The notes below the pieces were generated by a model. The model was given only the letters and a program-made list of their open reading frames with translations, ran no database searches and was not told where the DNA came from. From Pseudomonadota bacterium (GTDB lineage Bacteria; Pseudomonadota; Gammaproteobacteria; Xanthomonadales; Marinicellaceae): 24,317 nucleotides of DNA. Positions 16,098 through 22,981 of the stretch are shown here, piece after piece. Positions within the stretch are counted from its first letter, which is position 1. Each line of letters begins with the position of its first letter. The position numbers and the translations under genes were made by a program. The stretch is from positions 1-24,317 of the forward strand of contig QQUO01000352.1 of the NCBI GenBank assembly GCA_008501575.1, read 5' to 3'.

Positions 16098-16685
16098 TTA
16101 AGGCGTGGCACGCAAAAATAGACGTGCGCCGCACATTTCTTGATCATCACCGATTTCAGATGATTCAAACCGCAAGACGTAAAAATTCTCAGCATTATTG
16201 ACAAAATGTTGAGTCGGCAAACCTTGGTATACACTGCTATAGGTGTTGGCATTACCGGTTGATTGAATGCTGTGTAACTGCGTCAATGTGCCGTCGCCGT
16301 GCATGGCGTACAAATAGGTGCGACTAGACCCGGCAGTGCCATCTTCGAAAAAATAGCGGTAACCGAGAATTTCATGGCCGTCGGGAAGATGTAAATTAAC
16401 ATCATAAGCACCTGACAGGTTGTTTTCATAAAAACAGCCACTATTGCCATAGGTATAATCACCAAGCTCATCAACCAGCGTGGCGCCGGCTGCGACAATA
16501 TTTAAATAATATAAACCACTGAAGGCTTTCAGGCTTTGCTCGTCTATTGCTTGTGGCTTGACTTTAGTGATGGTAAATGGTTTTACTTGATCAATTGACT
16601 CATCCGGCACCGTGGTTTGGGCCGTCAATGAGGTTGCCACCATGGCGGTTATCCAGGCCATGGATTTAATGGATAGATATTTCAT
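16098..16685 (-). CDS. Exported small protein C (two-cysteine cassette family), copy 1
   Basis: Function unknown. The 195-residue protein starts with a signal peptide (MKYLSIKSMAWITAMVATSL, cleavage likely at TAQ near 22). The shared domain follows: YGNSGCFYEN, YDVNLHLPDGHEILGYRYFF, the STGNANTYSSVYQGLP segment and the end EMCGARLFLRATP. It is clearly a paralogue of A (LPDGHEI.G.RY.F and MCG.RL) and more distantly of B. The Shine-Dalgarno GAGGAG lies 6-7 nt before the ATG. It is the first gene of the cassette, with a predicted -10 (TAAAAT, 16741-16736) and a CRP-like palindrome about 87 bp upstream. Confidence 0.75.
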   Translation of the reverse strand: MKYLSIKSMAWITAMVATSLTAQTTVPDESIDQVKPFTITKVKPQAIDEQSLKAFSGLYYLNIVAAGATLVDELGDYTYGNSGCFYENNLSGAYDVNLHLPDGHEILGYRYFFEDGTAGSSRTYLYAMHGDGTLTQLHSIQSTGNANTYSSVYQGLPTQHFVNNAENFYVLRFESSEIGDDQEMCGARLFLRATP

Positions 16686-16735
16686 TTTACTCTCCTCTCA
16701 AAAAACACGACTAAGTTAAATGCTTAGCCATAACT

Positions 16736-16787
16736 ATTTTACGCCTCATAACTGAATTTCGCCACAAATAACGTGACGTAGTTCACA
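16736..16787 (-). promoter_or_regulatory. Promoter region of cassette copy 1 with CRP-like palindrome
   Basis: A TAAAAT -10 lies at 16741-16736 on the minus strand; the -35 position has only TGGCGA. Upstream, CGTGA-N6-TCACA at 16772-16787 matches the CRP/Vfr-type TGTGA-N6-TCACA pattern at 9 of 10 half-site positions. The site centre is about 50 bp before the predicted start, not one of the classical -41.5 or -61.5 positions, so the start site or the mode of action is uncertain. The equivalent place in copy 2 keeps the same palindrome. Confidence 0.45.
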
Positions 16788-16987
16788 TAAAAAGAAAAAT
16801 GTCAAGAAGAAATCTCTAATAAAATATAATTATTTATTATTGATGTGCTTTTGACAAAATATTGAGTGGCCATGCTTTTTATCCAAAAATTAACGAAGCT
16901 TTCCCAAGGGGTTTTGGTTATTATTTAGGCGTATACAGGCAATAATTATTTTAGATTAGAGGTAAAATGATTGTATTGAGTGTAGCG
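16788..16987. other. AT-rich noncoding stretch upstream of cassette copy 1
   Basis: No gene is supported. The stretch is about 150 bp longer than the equivalent interval upstream of C' before the SDR stop. It contains CCAAAA...TTTTGG arms (about 16883-16917) followed by TTATT; the TTTTGGTTATT string at 16912-16922 also occurs twice in the rep-zipA gap. A TTGACA at about 16852 has no partner -10 at good spacing. Confidence 0.35.
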
Positions 16988-17125
16988 ATTATGTAATCAG
17001 ATCATTAAGGTGTTAAAAGCCGCCATTGCGGGTTTATTGTGTTTTGTAGAATCCTCTGAGGACTAAATATTGGCGCGTCGGGTGTGGTATTTGGATTATT
17101 GGCTGTATCGGTGAGGCCTTGGCAG
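16988..17125 (-). pseudogene. Decayed 3' end of the SDR gene (duplication scar)
   Basis: This interval aligns with the 3' end of the SDR gene at 19591-19725 in the same orientation. Shared pieces include GATTAT at the stop-codon end, AAAAGCC, GGGTTTATTG, GTTTTG, CTTCTGAGG versus CCTCTGAGG, and GCGCGT.GGGTG. Small indels and substitutions destroy the reading frame. It marks the right end of duplication copy 1. The right boundary is approximate because similarity fades between about 17110 and 17130. Confidence 0.65.
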
Positions 17126-17159
17126 CATGGGGTTAGTGTCGGTTATTATGGTGGGTAAG

Positions 17160-17497
17160 ATCGTAACAACTTCGCCTGATTACTGTATAAATAATGGTGC
17201 TTTAATCCTGACGAACAAGACTTAACCATTTTGGAATTGCGGGTAAAAGGTATTCGTCAGGGTCAACAAACAAGCGAAACCTATCGTCTGGTGGATTATT
17301 ATGACCAAAAGAAGCGCATCAGTTCCATGGCCCGCACCACCGGCTACACCTGTGCCGCCGCGGCACGCCTAATGCTGAATAATAAGATTAGGTCAGGCGT
17401 ATTGGCACCGGAGCATTTGGGGCAAGATGCTGACTGCTTTGAAAGCCTCCTGGCAGATTTGGCGCTGCGTAACATTTTAATTAAGCCCTGCCCATAA
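17160..17497 (+). pseudogene. 3' fragment of the dehydrogenase gene (duplication scar)
   Basis: Codons from about 17225 on encode the last 85-88 residues of the dehydrogenase at 13672-14751: RLVDYYDQKKRISSMARTTG, then the rest up to ILIKPCP and the same stop. Weak DNA similarity extends back to about 17160 (ACAACTTCGCCTG versus ACAACACCGCCCAG). The Rossmann domain and most of the catalytic region are missing, and no promoter or ribosome site suits the TTG at 17231, so it is not a working enzyme. From 17276 to 17520 it differs from 14530-14774 at only 4 of 245 positions, whereas the preceding 60 bp match at about 44 positions. Confidence 0.85.
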
Positions 17498-17520
17498 AAA
17501 AGGGCTTCCTGCAGAAGCCC
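17494..17520 (-). terminator. Rho-independent terminator of the second C-B-A cassette
   Basis: GGGCTTC (17502-17508) and GAAGCCC (17514-17520) form a 7-bp stem with a 5-nt loop, followed on the minus strand by a T-run. It is identical in sequence to the copy at 14748-14774 and ends transcription of C'-B'-A'. Confidence 0.8.
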
Positions 17521-17544
17521 TTACTAAGCCAATGTAAACGTTGT

Positions 17545-18168
17545 TTACGGTGTGGAATCAATTTCCAAGCGGACAGCACACATTTCTTGGGTATTACCAT
17601 CTTCGTTTGTAATAAACCGAAGCCCATATTTATGGGTGAAATTGTCGATAAGAAGTCCGCCCGGCAAAGTCGCAAAAGTACTGTCATAACCGGTGTCACC
17701 AGTCGAATCAATTTGTTGTTCAGTGGCAAAAGTACCGGTGTTATCAATTGAATAAAGGACAACCCTTGAAGATGATGCGCTGGTATCACTCCAGGCATAG
17801 CGCATACCCAAAATGCTATGGCCGCTGGGTATTTGTAATGGCACGTCGTAGGCAGCAAAAGATGTTGAACCGACCGGGCTATAAATACATCCGGCGCCAC
17901 CATATACAGGTGCAGACTCTGTGTTTAGTGCTGAGGCACTTGAACCGGCAAAAATAAGTTGATAAACACCGCTGATTTCGCCATAAGTTTTGTTTTGCAT
18001 AACATCAGAATCCTGTGGATTTTCTCTGAAATCTTTTTGCCAACTGAATTTTTCTATGGAGTCCCCGGCTTGTAAAGACAACTCGTTTTCAAGGACGGTT
18101 TGGCTTACGGCTATTGAGGAAATAAGCAATCCACCGATGATGCATACTTTTTGTTTAAAATGTTTCAT
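17545..18168 (-). CDS. Exported small protein A' (paralogue of A), copy 2
   Basis: The 207-residue protein is the copy-2 counterpart of A. It has a signal peptide (MKHFKQKVCIIGGLLISSIA, cleavage likely at VSQ) and then keeps the family landmarks: NKTYGEISG, YGGAGCIYSP, YDVPLQIPSGHSILGMRYA, IDSTGDTGYDSTFATLP and the final EMCAVRLEIDSTP. The Gly after the second Cys in A (ICG) is Ala here. The signal region, the GGAGCIY block and the STGDTGY block are well conserved, while the stretches between them differ. AGGAG lies 6-7 nt before the ATG. It follows B' by 17 bp and ends about 25 bp before the terminator. Confidence 0.75.
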   Translation of the reverse strand: MKHFKQKVCIIGGLLISSIAVSQTVLENELSLQAGDSIEKFSWQKDFRENPQDSDVMQNKTYGEISGVYQLIFAGSSASALNTESAPVYGGAGCIYSPVGSTSFAAYDVPLQIPSGHSILGMRYAWSDTSASSSRVVLYSIDNTGTFATEQQIDSTGDTGYDSTFATLPGGLLIDNFTHKYGLRFITNEDGNTQEMCAVRLEIDSTP

Positions 18169-18185
18169 TGTATTTCTCCTGTGGA

Positions 18186-18833
18186 TTAACGGTAAAAGTT
18201 ATGAACGAAAATAACATCATCCGCCACATTCGGTGGCACATAACCTATGCGGAATCCGCAAAGCGTGATGGCATTACTGGTACCCCATAATCTAACCCAT
18301 AAATTATCATGATATTCTTTGGTGTAATCAAGGAAACCGCCAATATTGAATCGATTGGGCGTTTCAGTGTTTCCGGAGGTGTAGCTTACGTTTGTTGAAA
18401 GCGTGCCTGTTGTAATGTCCGTTTGGTATATATAAGCGACAGCTCTTGAGCTGGCATCATTGTCTATACCATAGGCTGAAAATGAAACAATTTTCGAGCC
18501 ACGGGGAATATCCAGCGCTTCATCCATTTCCGTCATTCCTGTGGTGCCTTCCCTGCAACCTGGTGAAACATAAGTGTAGTTACTGCTGCCAACTAGATTC
18601 ATGGCGGAAGCTGCAGATGAATAATAACGTATGGATGTGCCACCCACAGGCCGTTCATGATCAAGCATGGCTTTGGTGCTGTTATTGAGCACATTTCCTT
18701 CATTGGTGACGGATAATCCCGCGGGCGTGTTAACTTCAACGTGGAGAATTTCTTTGCCTTTTAGGTGTGTCGAATCTCCGGCAGACACAGTACCTACAGC
18801 GATTAAGCCGACTACTTTAATAAGATTTTTCAT
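18186..18833 (-). CDS. Exported small protein B' (paralogue of B), copy 2
   Basis: The 215-residue protein is the copy-2 counterpart of B. It has a short signal peptide (MKNLIKVVGLIAVGTVSAG), the conserved block ERPVGGTSIRYYSSAASAM, the shared domain with YVSPGCREG, ALDIPRGSKIVSFSAYGID and LCGFRIGYVPP, and the tail NVADDVIFVHNFYR. The tail and the PVGGTSIRYYSS block are almost identical to B, while the central part of the domain is much less alike. The frame opens at 18851, but the ATG at 18833 has AGGAG at 8 nt spacing, matching the arrangement chosen for B. Confidence 0.75.
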   Translation of the reverse strand: MKNLIKVVGLIAVGTVSAGDSTHLKGKEILHVEVNTPAGLSVTNEGNVLNNSTKAMLDHERPVGGTSIRYYSSAASAMNLVGSSNYTYVSPGCREGTTGMTEMDEALDIPRGSKIVSFSAYGIDNDASSRAVAYIYQTDITTGTLSTNVSYTSGNTETPNRFNIGGFLDYTKEYHDNLWVRLWGTSNAITLCGFRIGYVPPNVADDVIFVHNFYR

Positions 18834-18851
18834 TATTATAACTCCTGTCAA

Positions 18852-19436
18852 TTAAGGTGTGGACATATATAGGCGCGCACCACACATTTGTTGGTCCAAA
18901 CCCGTAGTACTGGTGTAAAAGCGCATAACATAGGCATTTTCAGCATTATTTACATAATGAGTTGGTGCCAGAGCGTCATAAACACTTGTGTAGGTTCCGC
19001 TATTGCCTGTTGAATCGAGTATAAGTAAAGAGTTAAAAAAACCATTACTCGATGCTCTGTAAAACTGAATGTGGCTAGAGCCTGTATCCCCGTCCTTATA
19101 AAAATAACGAACCCCGATTATACGGTGCCCGTCAGGCAGGTGTATGTTAGTCTCTAAAAAACCGGCCGCAGTGTCGAAATTAATACACCCTGCTCCGGCA
19201 TATGCATAATCATCGGCTGATATATTTACTGTGGAACCGGCGGCAGCGATATTTAAATAATAAAAACCGCTAAAACTCTTGTCGAGATTTTCATCGTCGT
19301 CTTGGTAACTGACTTTGGTGATGGTGAATGGATTTGCTTGATCAAGCGACTCATCCGGCACCGTGGTTTGGGCCGTTAATGTGGTTGATACCATGGCGGT
19401 TATCCAAGCCATGGATTTAATGGATAGAAATTTCAT
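18852..19436 (-). CDS. Exported small protein C' (paralogue of C), copy 2
   Basis: The 194-residue protein is the copy-2 counterpart of C. The first 43 or so residues, covering the signal peptide and the mature N-terminus (MKFLSIKSMAWITAMV, then PDESLDQANPFTITKV), are nearly identical to C. The shared domain reads YAGAGCINFD, LETNIHLPDGHRIIGVRYFY, LDSTGNSGTYTSVYDALAP and MCGARLYMSTP, with clear divergence from C between these blocks. GAGGAG lies 7 nt before the ATG. It is the first gene of the second cassette, with a CRP-like palindrome about 90 bp upstream. Confidence 0.75.
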   Translation of the reverse strand: MKFLSIKSMAWITAMVSTTLTAQTTVPDESLDQANPFTITKVSYQDDDENLDKSFSGFYYLNIAAAGSTVNISADDYAYAGAGCINFDTAAGFLETNIHLPDGHRIIGVRYFYKDGDTGSSHIQFYRASSNGFFNSLLILDSTGNSGTYTSVYDALAPTHYVNNAENAYVMRFYTSTTGLDQQMCGARLYMSTP

Positions 19437-19487
19437 TGTACTCTCCTCTAAAAAAATTGGTGTTAAGTATCAAGCTTAACCGAAACC

Positions 19488-19541
19488 AGTTTACATCTAA
19501 AGAAGGTCGTTTGCCACAAAAAAACAGTGACACAGTTCACA
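19488..19541 (-). promoter_or_regulatory. Promoter region of cassette copy 2 with CRP-like palindrome
   Basis: AGTGA-N6-TCACA at 19526-19541 is the counterpart of the copy-1 site and again matches TGTGA-N6-TCACA at 9 of 10 half-site positions, although the flanking sequence and the N6 have diverged. A TAAACT at 19493-19488 on the minus strand is the equivalent -10 candidate. Retention in both copies argues for function. Confidence 0.45.
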
Positions 19542-19592
19542 GTTTTGAATAATAAATGGGCAAAAAGGCAGAAAATCACCTGCACCAAATGA

Positions 19593-20276
19593 TTATTTTA
19601 GTAATTCATCGAGATATTGAAAAGCCACATCGGTGGGTTTATTGAGTTTTGAAGGGTCTTCTGAGGGCCAAATTTTAGCGCGTAGGGTGGTGGGCATGGG
19701 TGGTGGAGTGATGGCACTGACTTTAATGCCCTGGTTTTCACATTCTTGTGCCAAGATTTTCGTAAATTGATGGATGGCAGCCTTCGCGACACCATATTGT
19801 CCCCAGTAGGCTTTGGCGGTTTGGTCTAAATCATCCAGGGTAAAGATAATATGGCCTTTGGCTTTCAGCAATAAGGGCAACAGGGCTTGGGTCAGAAAGA
19901 TTGGGGAATTGACATTCACCTGCATTTCTTTCAGCCAGCGTGATGCTTCGTACAATAAAAATGGCGATAAGCTGCTGAATTCTACGGCGGTATGAATCAG
20001 TCCATCCAATTGTTTAAAGTGGGTTTCTAATTGTTTGGCCAGTTTAATGTAATCATTGGGGGTGGCGCCGACCAGATTCATGGGGTAGATCACCGGTTCC
20101 GGTAGATTACGTTTTACCAGTTCGTCACAAAGCCGATCGAGGGCTTGAGAATTTTTATCGCTGATGATGAGGTTGGCATTTTGACGTGATAATTGTAGGG
20201 CCAGGGCAGAACCCAGCCCGCCACAGGCGCCGGTTAAGAAAATGGTTTTGCCGTTGAGTTGTTGGTATTTATCCAT
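19593..20276 (-). CDS. Short-chain dehydrogenase/reductase-family protein, YciK-like, lacking the catalytic Ser
   Basis: This 227-residue protein has a classical SDR Rossmann fold: nucleotide-binding TGACGGLG at residues 15-22, the NVNSP Asn motif near 121-135 and the active-site YGVAK with Tyr161 and Lys165. The C-terminal part (LRAKIWPSEDPSKLNKPTDV) resembles YciK-type SDRs of gammaproteobacteria. The catalytic Ser normally found 13 residues before the Tyr is replaced by Asp148 (FTLDDL), so normal SDR catalysis may be impaired or altered. The start ATG at 20276 is clear. Its 3' end is duplicated and decayed at 16988-17125. It is convergent with nothing nearby: the cassette to its left is transcribed in the same direction from its own promoter. 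Confidence 0.85.
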   Translation of the reverse strand: MDKYQQLNGKTIFLTGACGGLGSALALQLSRQNANLIISDKNSQALDRLCDELVKRNLPEPVIYPMNLVGATPNDYIKLAKQLETHFKQLDGLIHTAVEFSSLSPFLLYEASRWLKEMQVNVNSPIFLTQALLPLLLKAKGHIIFTLDDLDQTAKAYWGQYGVAKAAIHQFTKILAQECENQGIKVSAITPPPMPTTLRAKIWPSEDPSKLNKPTDVAFQYLDELLK

Positions 20277-20620
20277 GTCAGCCTCTCATCAATGTGCCTG
20301 AATTTTAACAGTTTATCGGTGTGGATTAATAAATATTTTAGATTGTCAGCACGAAATCTGTCAGTTTCACATTTTCCAGCCAAGATGTCAGATGGTAAAC
20401 GCTCAAGTAAATATTGGTAAGATTTCAGTCGCCTGTCGTTTTGACCTGGAAAAATTGAAGAGACTGATTTCGTTACAAACTCGTTAAATAAGTCAACCAG
20501 ATGGCGTTTTTTTTATGGTAATATCTATGCCTTTCGTGAATTGGATACAGGGAAGGCATTCAATTTTTAATCTACATAGATCCATAAGTTAATGGCGCTT
20601 TACTAATAGAGGAGTATTCA
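20277..20620. other. 344-bp divergent intergenic region between the SDR gene and the peptide transporter
   Basis: No gene is supported. TGTCAG occurs three times between about 20345 and 20390, without clear spacing regularity. The right part carries the extended -10 listed separately and a leader of about 90 nt that includes a loose inverted repeat (GAATTG / CAATTT). No terminator is evident. Confidence 0.35.
20516..20524 (+). promoter_or_regulatory. Extended -10 promoter candidate for the peptide transporter
   Basis: TGGTAATAT contains a TGn extension followed by TAATAT (five of six consensus positions). No good -35 is visible; a T-run lies just upstream. Transcription would start near 20531, giving a leader of about 90 nt. 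Confidence 0.4.
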
Positions 20621-22870
20621 ATGACCACAGAAACAGTCATGACCGGTTCGACCGATGATGGCAAAGACTATAAAACATTATGGGGACATCCCATTGGTTT
20701 GTATGTCTGTTTTGCCACTGAACTCTGGGAGCGATTTTCATTCTACGGAATGAAATACCTGCTGTTACTATATTTAACCAAATACCATTTATTCACCGAT
20801 GAAAATGGCTTGAGTATTGTCGGTGCCTACGCCGGACTGGTCTATGCCTTACCGTTGGTTGGCGGCTTACTGGCTGATCGTTATTTGGGTATGCGCAAAG
20901 CGGTCATCTTTGGCGGTATTTTGCTGGTGATGGGTCACTTGTTGATGGCTGTGGAAGGCACCAAAGCCACCATGGTGGCCGGCGAGGTGATGCGCGACCA
21001 GTTTGCCATTAATGTGTTTTATTTGGCACTGTCCTTGATTGTTCTGGGTGTGGGATTCTTAAAACCGAATATTTCCACCATTGTCGGTAAGCTCTATCAT
21101 GAAGATGATCCGCGCCGTGATTCCGGTTTTACTATCTTTTATCAGGGCATTAACATTGGTTCTTTTGTGGCCACCATTATTTGTGCCTGGTTGGGCGAAA
21201 CCTATGGCTGGAGTTACGGTTTTGGCGCCGCCGGTTTGGGTATGTTGATTGGTTTGGTGACCTTTTTATGGGGTCAAAAATATCTCTATGGCCATGCCGA
21301 GCCCAATAATCCAAAAGTTCTTAAAGAATCGTTTTTAGGGCCAATCAATAAAGAATGGGGCATTTATATTGTGTCCACCCTGTCATTGATTTTGGTGTGG
21401 TTTTTGGTGCAGAAAATCGCCATTGTCTTTTTCACCCAAAATCTGTTTTTATTGATGGCGGTGGTGGGACTCACCTATTACGCCATGTTTTATAAAAATG
21501 AGGATCAAAACCGAGGATTGGCCAAGATTTTCGCCACGGTGATTGTCATTTTTGGGTTGTTGGCGGTGATTGGTTTTACCATCGATCATTTTCCGAATTC
21601 ATTATTAAGCCAGGTGGCTTTATTTAATACCTTTGCCGAATGGATTGAGCCTTTGGCTTATGTGTTGCTGGGTATGATTATTGCCTTTAGTATTTATGGC
21701 TTTTTAAAAACATCCGGCGAAAGTTATTCGCGCATGATTGTGCTGATGTTTTTAATTGTGTCCACCATTGTATTCTGGGCCTTGTTTGAACAATCAGCCA
21801 GTTCCATGACTTTATTTGCTGATCGGGTCATTGATCGTCGCTTAATTAATGCCCATTTGACCAACGGTGATGCCTGGTTGTTTTATGTGTTGGCGGTGAT
21901 TTCTTTTGTTATTGCCGGCTTTGGTTTTAAAACTGCCAATGCCTATCGAGGCATACATAACAGCCCCATTAAATCGGTGTTGATGCCGACGCTGTTAATT
22001 GGGCTAATTGATATTGTGTTGGTCTTGGGTGTGGTGATTTACCAATTCGGCGGTGAATGGATAACCTACTTTTCTTATTTAGGGATATTCTTATTGCTCT
22101 TAACTTCGGTGGTGAAAGCCATGTCACTGGCCTTTATCCTCATCGGCTTTTTCTTTAACCGTGATAAAGCCACCACCATTACCCAAACAGATGCCACCTC
22201 TTCAGCGGCCAGTATCAGCATTATCGCTGTGACCATGTTAATCGTCGGAGGGATTTGTGCTTATTACGGCTTGTTCCATTTGGGTGGTTTGGCAGATGGT
22301 CAGGTGGAGAATTTGGTGATTGAGCCCACGGCCGGTCAATTTGGTTCGCTCAATGCTTTATTTATCTTTACCTTGGCACCGATATTTGCCGCCTTGTGGG
22401 TGAAATTGGCGCGTGTTAATCTTGATCCCAGTACGCCGGTGAAATTTTCATTGGGTTTAATTCAAGTGGGTCTGGGTTTTGGTGCTTTATTGATTGGTGC
22501 CATGATGCCTGATGCTTCCGGTAAAGTGGCATGGATTTGGCTGTTACTGGCTTACCTGTTACACACCACAGGTGAACTGAGTTTATCTCCGGTTGGTTTG
22601 TCTGCAGTGACTAAACTTTCCATCAAGAGTGTGGTTAGTATGGTCATGGGGGTTTGGTTCTTAGCCACATCATTATCTGAAGTGGTGGCGGTGTTACTGG
22701 CCAAAATTGCCGCTTTGGACCAACAAGAACTGCTGACCTTAACGGTGACGGAGCAACTGGATAAATACAACGAACTGTGGACCACCTTATTGTATTTAGG
22801 GGTTGGCTTCGGTCTGGTGCTGTTGTTACTCAGTCCCCTCTTGAAAAAAGGTATGAAAGGCATACATTAA
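20621..22870 (+). CDS. Proton-coupled peptide transporter, POT/PTR2 family (MFS), unusually long
   Basis: The protein imports di- and tripeptides with protons across the inner membrane. The family signature ELWERFSFYG (ExxERFxYYG, residues 34-43) is intact in the first helix. FYQGINIGSF, VFWALFEQSASSM (near 385), LFADR and HTTGELSLSPVGLSAVTKLS (near 650) are the further POT landmarks. At 749 residues it is about 250 longer than DtpA-type transporters. Extra hydrophobic segments lie before FWALFEQ and, most clearly, between LFADR and the LFIFTLAPIFAALWVKL helix, so it likely has more helices than the usual 14. The start is supported by GAGGAG 6 nt upstream of the ATG. A strong terminator follows. 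It is monocistronic. Confidence 0.93.
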   Translation: MTTETVMTGSTDDGKDYKTLWGHPIGLYVCFATELWERFSFYGMKYLLLLYLTKYHLFTDENGLSIVGAYAGLVYALPLVGGLLADRYLGMRKAVIFGGILLVMGHLLMAVEGTKATMVAGEVMRDQFAINVFYLALSLIVLGVGFLKPNISTIVGKLYHEDDPRRDSGFTIFYQGINIGSFVATIICAWLGETYGWSYGFGAAGLGMLIGLVTFLWGQKYLYGHAEPNNPKVLKESFLGPINKEWGIYIVSTLSLILVWFLVQKIAIVFFTQNLFLLMAVVGLTYYAMFYKNEDQNRGLAKIFATVIVIFGLLAVIGFTIDHFPNSLLSQVALFNTFAEWIEPLAYVLLGMIIAFSIYGFLKTSGESYSRMIVLMFLIVSTIVFWALFEQSASSMTLFADRVIDRRLINAHLTNGDAWLFYVLAVISFVIAGFGFKTANAYRGIHNSPIKSVLMPTLLIGLIDIVLVLGVVIYQFGGEWITYFSYLGIFLLLLTSVVKAMSLAFILIGFFFNRDKATTITQTDATSSAASISIIAVTMLIVGGICAYYGLFHLGGLADGQVENLVIEPTAGQFGSLNALFIFTLAPIFAALWVKLARVNLDPSTPVKFSLGLIQVGLGFGALLIGAMMPDASGKVAWIWLLLAYLLHTTGELSLSPVGLSAVTKLSIKSVVSMVMGVWFLATSLSEVVAVLLAKIAALDQQELLTLTVTEQLDKYNELWTTLLYLGVGFGLVLLLLSPLLKKGMKGIH

Positions 22871-22890
22871 TAGTCTGTCTTCAATAACTC

Positions 22891-22926
22891 AAAGCCCTTG
22901 GAGACCTTGTTTCTAAGGGCTTTTTT
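22891..22926 (+). terminator. Rho-independent terminator of the peptide transporter gene
   Basis: AAAGCCCTT (22891-22899) and AAGGGCTTT (22915-22923) form a 9-bp stem with a 15-nt loop. A run of six T (22921-22926) follows, about 20 bp after the stop codon. Confidence 0.85.
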
Positions 22927-22981
22927 ATTGTACCCACCGATTCGCTTAGGCCGGATTACGAAGACCCAAGGACATTGAATT

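Larger units (their letters stand above)
14400..19700. repeat. Ancient tandem duplication, two copies of about 2.7 kb with truncated flanking genes
   Basis: Copy 1 runs from inside the dehydrogenase gene (about 14400) through A, B and C to a decayed SDR 3' end (about 17125). Copy 2 runs from a dehydrogenase 3' fragment (about 17130) through A', B' and C' to the intact SDR gene. Offsets between equivalent ends are 2746 (dehydrogenase stop), 2739 (A end), 2748 (B end), 2754 (C end) and 2751 (C start). The gene order, spacing, Shine-Dalgarno sequences and terminator are shared. Most of the unit is well diverged, so the event is old. The exact join, near 17125-17160, cannot be fixed by eye. Confidence 0.85.

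Noticed and set aside
17231..17497. 88-codon plus-strand frame as an independent small gene
   Set aside because: It is the exact 3' end of the dehydrogenase gene, starts at a TTG without a ribosome site, and sits at the duplication junction; treated as a pseudogene fragment.
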